From the NCBI GenBank assembly GCA_029204225.1, contig CM055105.1, positions 49,547,720 to 49,611,719 on the forward strand: 64,000 nucleotides of DNA. The letters are read 5' to 3'. How positions within the stretch are numbered: position 1 is the first letter of the stretch; each line of letters starts with the position of its first letter. The position numbers and the translations under genes were made by a program. Source of the stretch: Diphasiastrum complanatum (lineage: Eukaryota; Streptophyta; Lycopodiopsida; Lycopodiales; Lycopodiaceae). This document shows, in pieces, positions 41,210-53,643 of this stretch. The notes beneath the pieces were generated by a model. The model searched no databases and was not told the DNA's origin. It worked only from the letters and a program-made list of their open reading frames with translations.

Positions 41210-42251
41210 GAAGCCTCACACTCAAGGTGAGAATAGTGGATCGCTAGTTCTGAGGGAGTCTCCCAAGCTTTTATCTACTAGTATCAACTGGTCTCGAACT
41301 CGAGGTCGGTGGCTCAACTGCTGCAAAGTGACATCTATCAGAAGATAGCCTAATAACGTGGAGGTTTGCTTGTTCTTGATATAGTCATGGATGCAGTTCG
41401 AAGCAAACCGGGCCCAGTCATAAAGGTTCTCATTGTGTAGTCTAGAATCAGCCATCATGTGGAATAGTTTCATGGGGATACGCGTGATCTTGGACCTAAA
41501 ATGCTGTGTATATTTCGTTAGATAGGCACATGGAGCAGCTAAGGGCTTATCATTTATGACCTCAATACGGTAACCATCTTTTTTTTCCATTTGTCTGCTG
41601 AGGGGTCTATGTATTTGAAGTATGCTATGGATTCAATTTTTTTGAGGATCCTACTAACTGTGTTTGGTCCCCTAGGGAAGCCAAATGTATTGAGGTCAGC
41701 TCCTGAAATAGGGATAATATAGAGAAAATTTTGGTTAGGAGGTAACATGAACTAGAAGATCTGTCGGTGTGGTTATAAGCAATATGCAATCGAAATGGGC
41801 TCTGATAGCCACTGATCAAAAGAGAAAGTTGGAACTCTGTCTGGCTTAGGAACTGGTGTGCCTCCTGGTACCAAGTGTTCATCTCATCGATATCGAGGCT
41901 TTCCATGGTGATGCCAATTCTGCCTAGAGTTGGGTCATCAGAACTGGAAGATGTTGTGGTAGACATGTTCTGGACTCGGCTGGGGACTCTGTTGAAGGTT
42001 CGACTCTGGTATCAGACAAGTGGAGTCTCGGCTCGGTCGACTATGGAGGGCTTTTGATCGGTCGACTTTAGATGGACTCCTCTCAGTCAACTTTGTATGC
42101 AGAGTATGGACGCTCAGCTCGGTCCATAGTGAATGCAGAGTATGGGGGCTCGGCTCTATGAGTAGTGTATGTAGAGTATTGCTCGGCAGTGTATGGAGAC
42201 TAGGAATTTGTGGAAAAATTTGGAGCAATGTCGTTCTGATAGGATGTGGAA
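41210..42251 (-). pseudogene. Family B gag-like gene, copy 5
   Basis: Core frame KKDGYRIEVINDKPLAAPCA to LTLGYLLIDVTLQQ-type ending (41222-41590), the PNQNFLYIIPISGADLNTFG frame (41554-41748), the STTTSSSSDDPTLGRIGITM frame (41625-41966) and the repeat region. It is cut at 42251 (GTGGAAAC) and joined to integrase sequence. Same frame switch near 41755. Confidence 0.6.
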
Positions 42252-43125
42252 ACTGATGGTGGCGGTGAATATCTCTCTAACGAGATGTCCGACTACATGG
42301 TTCACCACTTCCTATTCACCTCAACATAACAAGATTGCAGAAAGGAAGAATCGAACTCTTCTCAACTCAGCCAGATCCATGCTACATCAATCACATCTAC
42401 CTACGAAGTTCTGGGCAGAAGCTACTGCCTCAGCCTGTTACTTATAGAACAAATCTAGCACCAAAGCCGTCAACAACAAAACTCCTTATGATGTTTGGCA
42501 TGGACACGAGCCTAGTGTCAGCCATTTAAAAATATTTGGTTGTATATGTTTTGTTCACATTCCTAAACAGCTTAGGAAGAAGCTATATCATAAGACAAAT
42601 AAATGTATTTTCATTGGCTATCTTGATGGACATAAAGCTTATAAAGTTTATAATCCATCCACCAATGTAGTATTTGTCTCTAGGAATGTAATATTTCAAG
42701 AACATACATACTATGATTTTAAACAGCCATCGATAAATGATGCTATGTCATTTCATTCAATTTTACGTAGCATGGATTCTTTCAACGTTGATATTCCTTC
42801 TACAGAACCTACAGCTACAACCACATAAGCCGAGCAGCCTACAATACCTATCATCAGACTAGACCAAGCTAGCTCGAGCAGATCTAGAGAAATTCAAGAA
42901 GAAGCATCATCGCATCCTGGTCAACCAAATGTCCATAGATCCTCATGGACTCGGACCGTTTCTGAGAGGTATACACCTGAATCATTTTGGACTTCATCAA
43001 AAGAACCAGAGAGCCTAGCCGAAGCAATTAACTCCAAGGATGCTACGAAGTGGCAAGAAGCTATGGAAAGCGAGTACAACTCACTTTTGACAAACCAGAC
43101 CTGGACACTGGTCGACTTTCCCATT
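42252..43125 (+). pseudogene. copia integrase to reverse-transcriptase start, third lineage
   Basis: Starts inside the integrase core at DGGGEYLSNE, shifts frame, then TTSYSPQHNKIAERKNRTLL, TPYDVWHG, HLKIFGC and FIGYLDGHKAYKVYNPST, to WQEAMESEYNSLLTNQTWTL, the block before reverse transcriptase. Stops at about 42446 and 42828. It ends at 43125 against an inverted gypsy fragment. It is not the copia 1, 2 or 3 type. It may belong to the same element as the gag2 fragment at 41041, with family B lying between them. Confidence 0.75.
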
Positions 43126-44140
43126 CACATCACAATGCATATGAGATTTCAAAACAAGATAAAAAAGCTCATACTTAGAATCATGTAGTTTTTCCATAAC
43201 TTCCGCCGAGGAAACCATCAGTGATGGGAGTACATTAGTCTCCCCATAAATAGAGACTATCTAGTGAAACTTATCTTTAAATACCATAGTATGGTTTTTA
43301 AAATCTATTTCCAACGAATCTGATTTATCAAAAAACCATTCATATCCTAGGATTACATAAGTTCAATCAAGATTCATAACATGGAAGTCGAGCCACTGAA
43401 CATGATCTTGCATCCAAATCTCCAAATTAGGGACTTTCACATCCCAAACTTTTGTGTCTGACCCTAAGGCTAGAGGACCACATAATGCTGATCACTGGCC
43501 ATGGTGGGCACCTGAAGCTTCTATACAAGCCGCACATTCAAAAAGTTGTGAGTACCTCCAAAATCAAACAATATACTTATGTCTTTCCCTAGAATATTTC
43601 CTTTAACTCGAAACCATTGATTAGACTTGAAAGAAAGTGTACTGAAGTTACAAGTATATTCACAACCATTTAACAAATCAACTTTCAATGCACAACCATT
43701 TAACAAATCGACTTTCAATTTACCTGTCGGTAAATCCATCGCCATGAAACTTGATGATCTATTTTCCCTCTCGGATCTCTGTTTGGCACGATGCCCAAGT
43801 TTGTTGCATAAAAAGGAAAGGTTCTCCTTTATTGCCGCAATCTGCCCTTTGTCCTTTATAACGGGCTTCTTTTTGTTCTTCATCTTCTTATTGTGTTCGC
43901 AAGCCGTAGCTTCTAGTTCATCAAAAAATAGATTTTTTATCTTATTATATTGGCTTTTCATTCTTAGGCTTTTGGACTGATTGGCTATGCATAGTCTTCC
44001 GTGAGGCAATCATAGTGCTATCGTAGGCTGTAGCTACTCGGATAGCATCTTTCAATATGGAGGACATTCCATTTGCACTCGTTTTGGTAATCGGCTGACA
44101 ATCCATACTATGAATTGCCACTGTGCCAATTTCCAATCAA
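43126..44140 (-). pseudogene. Ty3/gypsy gag-protease fragment 2
   Basis: Inverted copy of 22455-23350 with a longer open part (162 codons, 43521-44009): basic linker, FLCNKLGHRAK (degenerate zinc knuckle), CNFSTLSFKSNQWFRVKGN and LFDFGGTHNFLNVRLV. The protease DSG is DFG here too, so the change predates the duplication. It ends at 43126. Confidence 0.7.
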
Positions 44141-44341
44141 AGACCCTTAAGTGATTATTAGAAGCATTTTTCAAATGGAAAAAAATAGCATACACCTCTA
44201 AAAGGATACAGTTGCTAGGTATACAATGTACTCAACAAAAATTGCTTTTTTTTTTAAGGCTTTCAATTGCCTAAACCCCAAAAAGCAAATAGGGAAAAAG
44301 TAATGGCAAACCTAAATGCAATAAAGGAACTTCCAAAATCC
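44141..44341. other. Short unassigned stretch
   Basis: No ORF or repeat that I recognise. Confidence 0.4.
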
Positions 44342-45005
44342 CTATTCAAGAGCAAAAAATCCAAAATCACCCCCCCCCCCCACCCCGCCCCCCCTTCCCC
44401 CCCAGTTAATATAACTAGTAATATTCAGAAAGTTCACCAAATTACATGTGTTGTCGTTTCCGTCTATCTCAAGGTATTCCAAGGGATAGATCCAAAAAGG
44501 ATTGTCAGGTGTTCTTGGTTGAGTCTTGTCTAGGAAATGTCCAACCATATGTCGTCAATGTACCTGAACGAATATTTGAAGTCATTAATAGATTTAATTT
44601 GCCCTAATCTTGCAAGTCTCTTAATAAACTGCATCTCAAAAAAAGAAAGGTACCAGTTACAAGACATTGGTGAATATGAAAAACCCATTGGTATTCCCCC
44701 GACGTGTCGCTAAGTATGATCCCCAAGTCTGATAATGCAATTGTCTATCAAATAGGAATTGCAAATGCATAAGGTATTCTTGCGGTCTATAGTACTCCAT
44801 TCATATGAACTTGTATTTTTCGAAGCCCATTTAAAATCATTGGATTCAGATATTCGTTTGTATTTGAGCAATTTGATTTTGGCAATCTTCAATGCCGAAC
44901 AAATCATTTTAGTCATAATAGTTTTCAAATTGTCAATCCCGTTCAAAGGAATATTGCTTTTTGGGGGTAACCTAATTCTTTGCTTGCTGGTTCTTTGAGT
45001 TTGTA
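44342..45005 (-). pseudogene. Penelope-like reverse transcriptase remnant
   Basis: The minus-strand frame from 45005 reads a Lys-rich segment, then LCICNSYLIDNCIIRLGDHT, a TAG (about 44707-44709, where RTs usually have Q), RHVGGIPMGFSYSPMSCNWY, an LSFFEMQFI segment and FKYSFRYIDDIWLDI before a stop near 44533. GIPMG followed by SP and N residues is RT motif 4 and YIDD is the catalytic motif 5. The E about 20 residues after GIPMG and the later IYPLEYLEI resemble Penelope-like elements. A frameshift separates the IYPLEYLEI segment. No GIY-YIG endonuclease is seen. LINE or other RT types are possible, but I judge them less likely. A mixed C-run lies at 44371-44403. Confidence 0.55.
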
Positions 45006-45195
45006 ATGCAATTTCAGACTGAAATTTTCAGCGCACAAGGATTGTAGGAGGGCGAGTTCCTGCATCCATCTAATGTGTGGTTTCGACACATTTTGGTGCT
45101 GAATTTTTAGATTTGATACTTGCTATTTTTTGTGTCTTTTAGGGCACATTTAGGGTTTGAAAAAGTTTATCTTCTTGGCTGGTTTTTATGGCAAG
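45006..45195. other. Short unassigned stretch before array F
   Basis: No gene seen. AT-moderate sequence ending at TTTGAGCCCACC, where F-type sequence begins. Confidence 0.4.
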
Positions 45196-45930
45196 AGATT
45201 TGAGCCCACCTATATATATATATATAGATCTCTAGGTCCACTCAAGCCTACGTGGCATAGGGCCTAGTTGGCTTGACATACAAGGTTATGGTAGGCCTAC
45301 ATGGCTTGCCACATGCAACCCTCAAGCCTTCATGATTTGCTATGTGGCAGACCTACGTGGCTTGCCATGTGGTAGTGTGTGATAGGCTTGGCAGATAGCA
45401 GACCATGTAGGCAGAGCCTGGTTGGCTTGCCAGCCTATGATGGGCCTACGTGGCTTGCCACGTGACTAACCCCAAGCCTGCATGATTTGCCACATGGCAA
45501 TCATACGTGACTTGCCATGTGGCATCCTATGATAGCCTTGGTCGATAGCAGGCCTATGTGGCCTACTAGACAAGTCTATGGTAGGCCATGTGGTAAACCA
45601 CACAAGTCTATGGTAGGACTATGTGGTTGGCTACCTGGCAGTTTATGAGCCCCCTCTTTCTCTCTCTAGGTCCACTCAGGCCTACATGGCAAAGTCTGGA
45701 TGGCTTGCCACACAAGCCTATGTTAGTCCTAAGTGTTTGCCAACCCTAAGTTGCAAGACTTGCCACGAGGTAGACCTACATGGTTTTCCATGTGGCAGGT
45801 CTACGTGGCTTTCCATGTGGTAGCTTGCAAGATCCACCTCTTTCTCTCTCTAGATCCACTCAGGCCTACATGGCAGAGCCTGGTTGGCTTGCCACACAAG
45901 CCTATAGGTAGCCTATGTAGAAACCTTGTT
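45196..45930. repeat. Array F, copy 2, not followed by the histone-like gene
   Basis: TATATATATAGATCTCTAGG, then TCCACTCAAGCCTACG at about 45237 and CCACTCAGGCCTACATGG at about 45671 and 45857. Sub-repeats GCCACATGGC and TGGCTTGCCA are abundant. The unit order is more degenerate than at 34230 or 58055. Confidence 0.75.
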
Positions 45931-46482
45931 TACTGATTCCCTATCAGTCTATTGATTCTTCTCTTTAAGATCTGTTATAGTTTGCCACGTCTTGGTTGGA
46001 TTTCACTTCTGCTTATTATTAAGCTTCACGAGTTTCTTATGAATTAGTCCTCTCGATTTATTACCCACTCAGGCAAAGAAATCTCATCGTGTTGTAGTTA
46101 TATCCAACCTGTCAGATGATACTCAGGCAACGTTCACTCTTGAACTGTACTCACATTACTTGAAAAGATGCAAGTCCTGATGCTCATAAATGGATTAGCC
46201 TATTACTCGGATGAACAATTAATAAATTCCTACTCCTACTTGCTGCAGAATCGAATGAAATAGATCCTTCTGAATGAACCTAATCTAACATGCAACAAAC
46301 AGAATCAAGAAACAAGAAATAACAAGCTAAATTAGAAAGCATTTCAAAGAACAAGAATCAAGATGGTGGCCTTCTTTTGATTGCAGGGCTACGTTGGAAT
46401 TGATTTTTATAGGATCCAACCCTCAATCCCAAAAGTACTCCTAATTCATAAGGAATGTCATGGATTGATAATCGGCACTTTC
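45931..46482. other. Unassigned stretch
   Basis: About 550 bp with no supported ORF. The part near 46370-46480 could be the 3' flank of the family B long copy. Confidence 0.4.
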
Positions 46483-48997
46483 TCAAATGCATACGTCAAC
46501 ACTAGACCTATATTTGTAGCCAAATTCTAGTAGTTGTAGCCTCAACTCATCGTACGTTGACCTTTCTGAAATCCCTGGAATCATCGGCCAATTGATAGCT
46601 TCACTTATTGGTTGTTCAGTTCGCCATGGATCTCTTCTTTTAATAGGCATGTAAAAGAGATCAACCCTTTTCCAAGACGGTGCCCTCAGGTACTCTTGTA
46701 GTTGCAGCCTCCAATTGTCTTTCAAGATTTTGTTTCTCCAATTTGGTTGTGGCTGCAGGGCTACAATAACATCTGACCTTGATGGGTATTGTCCTTGATC
46801 CAAGTCTTCTTTTCCACCTCTCATGGATCGAGGGAATTTCTTCATGAATTTCTCGGATTTTTGGGTGTCGGCCATCTTAGGCTTTGGCGTGAACTGTTGG
46901 GTTGCCTTTGGCTTTTTCGGAGGCCTTGGCAAATACTCGTCAAATGCCTTGCACTTTTGTCCTCTTAAAGCTCTTCCACTAGTCGAGGGCTCAACTTCAC
47001 TAGTATTGAAGCCTGCAGGTGGCAGGGAGAAACTCCGAAGGGTCAGTTGCACAGCTTGGGGGTTCTCAAACTCATCGGTGTCAACTTGGGGTTCAACTAT
47101 GTCAGGTGAACTTTGTGGGTTGTTCAGGGAAAGGATTCTCAACAAGATTGAAAGTAGGATTGGGAGAGCTAAGTTTCTTCACAAACTCGTCCCACTGGGC
47201 AAAGAAATGTTGCATGTTGGGATTGTGGTAGGGGCTGCACCTCTGCTTCTGTTGAAGTTGTGCTTGCGCTTTGCTGGTCTACTATGGTTGTCAACATGTC
47301 TACTTGTACTGCTTGTGGCTATGGCGAACGTGGAGGTGTCGGTGTAGTGTCGGCGAATGTGGAGGTGTCGATGTAGTAATCTGGGAATCCGCAACTGTGT
47401 CATCAGCGAAGGTGCTAACTGCAACATCTATGGCATGAGTCAGTGATAATTGTTGTTGTGATGCCATATCAAATCAGGAGCTCGTGTCTTGTGATTCTTC
47501 TGACCCAGATGTATCCTGTGGAGATTGTGTGGCTACCTTCTTGGATTTGGGCTTGCGTAGGAGCTTCTCGCCTTCAGACTCCATATCATCAGAGTCTATT
47601 TCATCTGATGAAGCATGACGTTTCGCTTGTATCTTGGTCCTTTGTCTGGATTGTTGTGTTGGTGGTGGTTGGACCAGTGTGGTGGTGTCTTCATATTGAG
47701 CAGAAGACTCTTCAGCAGAATGATCGTTCGTCTGTGACAAAGAGGACATGGGTGTCTTTCTCGATGTAAGCTTCACTAGGCCGACCTTTTGGTGCTTTGT
47801 AGTTGGCCCTTGTTGAGAGGAGGAACTCTTTCTCTTTTGAGATGCTGCTTGGGTGGAATCTATTGCAATAGGCCTAGAAGTAGAGTTGGTATTCTTTGGC
47901 TGGTTCTGAGGGAGTCTCCCAAGATATTATCTGCTAGCATCAAGTGGTCTCAAACTCGAGGTCGGTGGCTCAACTGCTATAAAGTGACATCTATCAAAAG
48001 ATAGCCCAATAAATGGAGGTTTCTTGTTCTTGATATAGTCATGGAGGCAGTTGGAAGGAAATTGGGCCCATTTATAAAGGTTCTGATCATGTAGTCTAGA
48101 ATCAGCCATCATGTGGAATAGTTTCATGGGGATACGCATGATCTTGGACCTATAGCCCTATGTATATTTCGTTAGATAGGCGCACGGAGCAGCTAAGGGC
48201 TTATCATTTATGACCTCAATAGGATAACCATCTTTTCTTTTCCATTTGTCCACTGAGGGGTCTATGTACTTCAAGTATGTTGTGGATTCAATCTTTTTGA
48301 GGGTCCTATTGATTGTGTTTGGTCCCCTAGGGGAGCCAAATGTGGTGATGTCAGCTCCTGAAATAGGGATAATATAAACAAAATTCTGGTAAGGAGGTAA
48401 CATGAACTGGAAAATCTGTCAGTGTGGTTATAAGCAATATGCAATTGAAATGGGCTCTGATAGCCACTGATCAAAAGAGGACGTTGGAACTCTATGTGGC
48501 TCAGGAACTGGTGTGCCTCCTGGTACCAAGTGTTCATCTCAGAGATATCGAGGCTTTCCATGGTGATGTCAATTCTGTCTAGAATTGGGTCATCAGAACT
48601 GGAAGATGTTGTGGCAGACATGTTCTGGACTCGGCGAAGGACTCTGTTGAAGGTTCGGATCTGGTAACAGACAAGTGGTGTCTCGGCTTGGTCGACTGTG
48701 GAGGGATTCGGATCGGTTGACTTTTGATGGACTCGTCTCGGTCAACTTTGTATGCAGAGTATGGACGCTCAGCTCGGTCCACAGTGAATGCAGAGTATGG
48801 GGACTCGGCTCTATCAGCAGTGTATGTAGAGTATTGCTCGGCAGTGTATGGAGACTAGAAATTTGTGGAAAATTTTGGAGCAATGTCATTTTGGTAGGAT
48901 GTGGAAACGATGATGTTTCTTCGGAGTAACGTACTAGTAGCGAGCTTTCAACCCAAATCGTTGTTGAATGTGCAGTTTTGACAAGCTCAAGGAGCAC
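46483..48997 (-). pseudogene. Family B gag-like gene, long copy 6
   Basis: Most extended copy. From 48997 down: HTLHSLWTE repeat leader; ATG at 48621 with SATTSSSSDDPILDRIDITM; frame switch near 48400; YQNFVYIIPISGADITTFGS; LFHMMADSRLHDQNLYKW; YQ..LLQ segments with stops. An acidic, Ser/Gln-rich region follows (47474-47776: PPPTQQSRQRTKIQAKRH, DEIDSDDMESEG), then PYHNPNMQHFFAQWDEFVKK in a shifted frame (about 47210-47260). A 220-codon open end (46483-47145) has QPNWRNKILKDNWRLQLQEY and FGYKYRSSVDVCI. Total about 2.5 kb with several frameshifts. Gag-like is a guess; I recognise no domain. Confidence 0.55.
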
Positions 48998-50437
48998 TAC
49001 CCCTCAGCATTTGGCTCGTGCTAGATGTGACGATTTTTGTGTAATGTAGTAGATCTCGGCCGCTTAGGGTTTTTGAAAATGGATGATGATGGCGCTCCGG
49101 ATCCATGGTGGATGTATGTAGATGGTGTCCAAAGATGCGAAGAGTAATCAAGCACTGTCATAGCGAATGATAGATCGCCACTAAAAGATGGAAAATCGAT
49201 CCTTTGAAGCTATAGCTTTTCAAAGCTTCTGAATTCCATTTCCATGCCTGAAGAAGGAAGTGCCAGCATCAAAGCTTCTCCCATCAGAGTTTGTTTTCAT
49301 TTCCTAAAAAGCACACATGGCAGCATGGCAGTAAAGCGTGATATTGTGATTTTTTGTAATGTTCCCATGTATGTGATGATTTTCGCTGTTTAATTATATC
49401 GATGTTGATTGAAACTATGATAGCTTCGTGGTTGTCATTCGTAATATTAGAAGTTTTTTTCACCTTATCTTGGGGCAAGTCCACAAATAGCAAGGTAACA
49501 AATTGGGACTCGGCAAGAACTCACTCCAAATGACTTTTTGAGCTTCACTAACTTATTCTCATGAATTTATCATCGTGTCTAACTTGCCATATACCAGTTT
49601 AATAAGTATTTGCTTGATCCTTTACTCTTAAATGCACCATAATGCTACTCCCTTACTGGCCATAACTTCTTCATCGTAGCTCGGAACTGGGTCATGTTGG
49701 GTGTCGTTGAAAAACCTCTCGTCGAGGGCTTTCTAATGGCACCATAATCGTCTCTATCCGAGTTGCCGTTCAAAAGTTACACTATTTTTTTGCTGAGTTG
49801 CATACTATACTACAAATAAAATGGCTTATTTACGGGCTGCCCCCGATGCAAAATCACAGTTCTTTTAAAAAGAAAAGAAAATCAATTTGAAGGAGCTATG
49901 TTACGTACATTTCAAATTTGAGTGTTTTGATTGGACCATGTGGAAGAAACGTTTGAGAAAAAAAATAAAAGGTATGTTTTTGAAAGGCTCCTTTTGTGCT
50001 CAATTTTTCTGTAATGGTTGATAAGTTGGATTCACATTCACGTCATGAAGCAGATAGTCTTGTAAGTTTCATGTTCAAGTGGATCGGAAGCTCGCCCCAA
50101 TGGATGTTGAGATTAATATATCATGCTATCTCTAGCCTAACAGCCACACACTAGATGTTTGGATCCAGAAAATATTCACACAAAGGGACATCACACATCA
50201 ATATTAATCTACTTTCAACTTTTATTTCGTCACATCTCTTCGTGCTTATGCGACATGAAAAGCTCCCTTCAAACAAACCTGTGAATGTGCCTTTCCTGTT
50301 GCCTTAATTTCTCATGCACTACCTTTGTCTTGAGCAACTAAAATGTGATACAATTGTGACCTTTTCTCATGCTTATCTTTCTCCTATTCTTGGACAAGTA
50401 AAATTTGATTGTTGTAAGGGAGGGGTGTATAGTATAG
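48998..50437. other. Intermodule segment, copy 3
   Basis: Same layout as 18597-20021, ending at GGGAGGGGTG without the long G run. No gene. Confidence 0.7.
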
Positions 50438-50596
50438 ATGGCTATGAGTGTGAAAGGGGCATGGATTATTCTTGACTTTGAAATGAATGGAGGGCGGGCT
50501 TATTCAAGTCACCTAGAGAATGGTCACAAGTTCTCCTTTAAGGATGGGATGCTCTATACATATGACTACAATGCCTCAACGTCTAACCCGAAATAG
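50438..50596 (+). CDS. Conserved 52-codon ORF upstream of family A, copy 3
   Basis: Open frame identical in layout to 20022-20180. No G homopolymer precedes it here, so the G run is not needed for the ORF. Confidence 0.4.
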   Translation: MAMSVKGAWIILDFEMNGGRAYSSHLENGHKFSFKDGMLYTYDYNASTSNPK

Positions 50597-50624
50597 TACA
50601 AATAGAATGCAATGCATGGAATAT

Positions 50625-50783
<159 letters not shown>

Positions 50784-50838
50784 TATTATCGATGTTCTCT
50801 GTCCTTCTAATTTCGCCTCCTATTTTCGTCATTTACAG

Positions 50839-51370
50839 GAGGCTGAAGAGTCTCAGAGAAGGATTGTTGATCTCCAACATCGGCTTAGGAAGATGGAGTA
50901 GGACCTAGAAATGAACATAGTATCGGCGGCTGAGGAAATCCGTTTGGCCAAAATATTAGAAACTACGAAATCTATATGCGGAAGAGATTTGGAGGCACAT
51001 GATATCAGTAATTCGATTCTGGTAGGACGGAAAGACGTGGACAAGTCAGTTCCAACGACGGCATCTAATTTGGTCGGGAGCTCTTCTCAACCAGAATTAA
51101 TGGCGTCTACCGGTTGGAGAACCTCACAAATACGCACGTGAATGAAAGGCTTGAGCAAGCACCAAAGCAAGTCCAGAATGATCCTTCTTTCGACCCAAGA
51201 TTTCGTAGAAGACGAGCATGGAGATCGGAAGACAACATATCAGCATATCCTTGCAACTTTGCGATAATAGATGGCTTGTTCTCTTCTCATAAGGAATGTC
51301 ATACATCAATCAATAATTTCTGGGAACTGAGTTCCGATTCTCGTGATCCTACAATCCAGCTACAACACAA
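50839..51370 (+). pseudogene. Family A gene copy 4, truncated
   Basis: Coiled-coil start with TAG at 50899-50901 (Q codon), then RSICGRDLEAHD-type and WRSEDNISAYPCNF blocks. A deletion removes APVLKD (about 51121). It breaks off at 51370 within TIQLQHN and is joined to a segment E fragment. Confidence 0.75.
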
Positions 51371-51693
51371 TGCAAGTGTGAATGAATGCAATGTAACTTG
51401 CATATGTTTGGAACATAGCATAGATTCATTATATGCTTTTTAACTATATGTTATTTAGTCGTGTAACAAGGAATAAGCATTTTTTTTAACAAATTTTCAA
51501 TTTGTTTTTGGAAACCCTAGATTACAACATTTTAATATATTAACAAAAATGACATAATTTGCATGAACAACTTTCAGTTTTGAAAATCCTAGATTACAGC
51601 TTCATTCAATCTTCAAATTTCTAAGCTTGTTCAAACTTCAATGAAATATAATTCATTCCAAAATCCATTCTCGAATCCTAGAACGATGTATTT
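51371..51693 (+). repeat. Segment E fragment
   Basis: Equivalent to about 32918-33238. It ends at ATGTATTTTA, where family B sequence begins (CTTTTGATGGACTC). A three-part A-E-B chimera. Confidence 0.8.
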
Positions 51694-52205
51694 TACTTTT
51701 GATGGACTCATCTCGGTCAACTTTGTATGCAGAGTATGGACGCTCAGTTCGGTCCACAGTGAATGCAGAGTATGGGGGCTCGGCTCTATGAGCAGTGTAT
51801 GTAGAGTATTGCTCCACAGTGTATGGAGACTTGAAATTTGTGGAAAAATTTGGAGCAATGTCGTTCTGATAGGATGTGGAAACGATGATGTTTCTTCGCA
51901 GTAACGTACTAGTAGCGACCTTTCAACCCAAATCGGTGTTGAATGTGCGGTTTTGACAAGCTCCAGTAGCACTACCCCTCAGCATTTGGCTAGTGCTAGA
52001 TGTGATGATTTTTGTGTAATGTAGCAGATCTCGAAAGCTTAGGGTTTTTGAAAATGGATGATGATGGCGCCCCGGATCCGTGGATGATGTATGTAGATGG
52101 TGTCCAAGGATGCAAAGGAGTAATCAAGCACGGTCGTAGCGAATGATAGATCGCCACTAAAAGATGGAAAATCGATCCTTTGAAGCTATAGCTTTTCAAT
52201 GCTTC
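51694..52205 (-). pseudogene. Family B copy 7, N-terminal part only
   Basis: HTLHSLWTE repeat and upstream leader (51694-51972), plus the conserved 67-codon flank frame (51996-52199). The core of B is missing. Confidence 0.6.
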
Positions 52206-53413
52206 TGAATTCCATTTCCGTGCCTGAAGAAGGAAGTGCCAGCAACAAATCTTCTCCCATCAGAGTTTGTTTTCATTTTCTAAAAGGCAAGCATGGCAGC
52301 ATGGCAGTAAAGCGTGATATTGTGATTTTTTGTAATGTTCCCATGTAAGTGATGATTTTTGTTGTTTAATTATATCGATGTCGATTGAAACTATGATAGC
52401 TTCGTGGTTGTCATTCGTAATATTAAAAGATTTTTTTCACCTTATCTTGGGGCAAGTTCACAAATAGCAAGGTAACAAATTGGGACTTGGCAAGAACTCA
52501 CTCCAAATGACTTTTCAAGCTTCACTAACTTATTCTCATGAATTTATCATTGTGTCTAACTTGCCATATACCAGTTTTATAAGTATTTGCTTGATCCTTT
52601 ACTCTTAAATGCACCATAATGCTACTCCCTTACTGGACATAACTTCTTCATCGTAGTTCGGAACTGGGTCATGTTGGGTGTCGTTGAAAAAGCTCTCGTC
52701 AAGGGCTTTCTAATGGCACCGTAATCATCTCTATCCAAATTGCCGTTCAAAAGTTACACTATTTTTTTGCCGAGTTGCACACTATACTACAAATAAAATG
52801 GCTTATTTACGGGTTGCCCCCGACGCAAAATCACAGTTCTTTTAAAAAGAAAAGAAAATCAATTTGAAGGAGCTATGTTACGTACATTTCAAATTTGAGT
52901 GTTTTGATTGGACCATGTGGAAGAAACTTTTGAGAAAAAAAATAAAAGGTATGTTTTGGAAAGGCCCCTTTTGTCCTCAAATTTTTTGTAATGGTTGATA
53001 AGTTGGATTCACATTTACATCATGAAGCAAATAGTCTTGTAAGTTTCATGTTCAAGTGGATCGGAAGCTCGCTCCAATGGATGTTGAGATTAATATATCA
53101 TGCTATCTCTAGCCTAACAGCCACACACTAGATGTTTGGATCCAGAAAATATTCACACAAAGGGACATCACACATCATATTAATCTACTTTCACCTTTTA
53201 TTTCGTCACATCTCTTGGTGCTTATGCGACATGAAAAGCTCCCTTCAAACAAACCTGTGAATGTGCCTTTCCTATTGCCTTAATTTCTCATGCACTACCT
53301 TTGTCTTGGGCAACTAAAATGTGATACAATTGTGACCTTTTCTCATCCCTATGTTTCTCCTATTCTTGGACAAGTAAAATTTGATTGTTGTAAGGGGGGG
53401 GTGTATAGTATAG
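52206..53413. other. Intermodule segment, copy 4
   Basis: As 18597-20021. It ends with a short G run (53394-53401). No gene. Confidence 0.7.
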
Positions 53414-53572
53414 ATGGCTATGAGTGTGAAAGGGGCGGGCTTATTCAAGTCACCTACAGAATGGTCACAAGTTCTCCTTTAAGGATGGGATGCTCTATAC
53501 ATATGACTACAATGCCTCAACGTCTAACCCGAAACCAACTTAGTACAAATAGAATGCAATGCATGGAATCTC
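53414..53572 (+). pseudogene. Upstream small ORF of family A, copy 4, broken
   Basis: The ATG and first codons (MAMSVKG) are present, then 35-37 bp are deleted and the frame shifts. The most complete family A copy therefore lacks an intact upstream ORF. Confidence 0.4.
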
Positions 53573-53643
53573 TCTCTCTCTCTCTCTGCATTATCGATGT
53601 TCTCTGTCCGTCTGATTTCGCCTCTTATATTCGTCATTTACAG

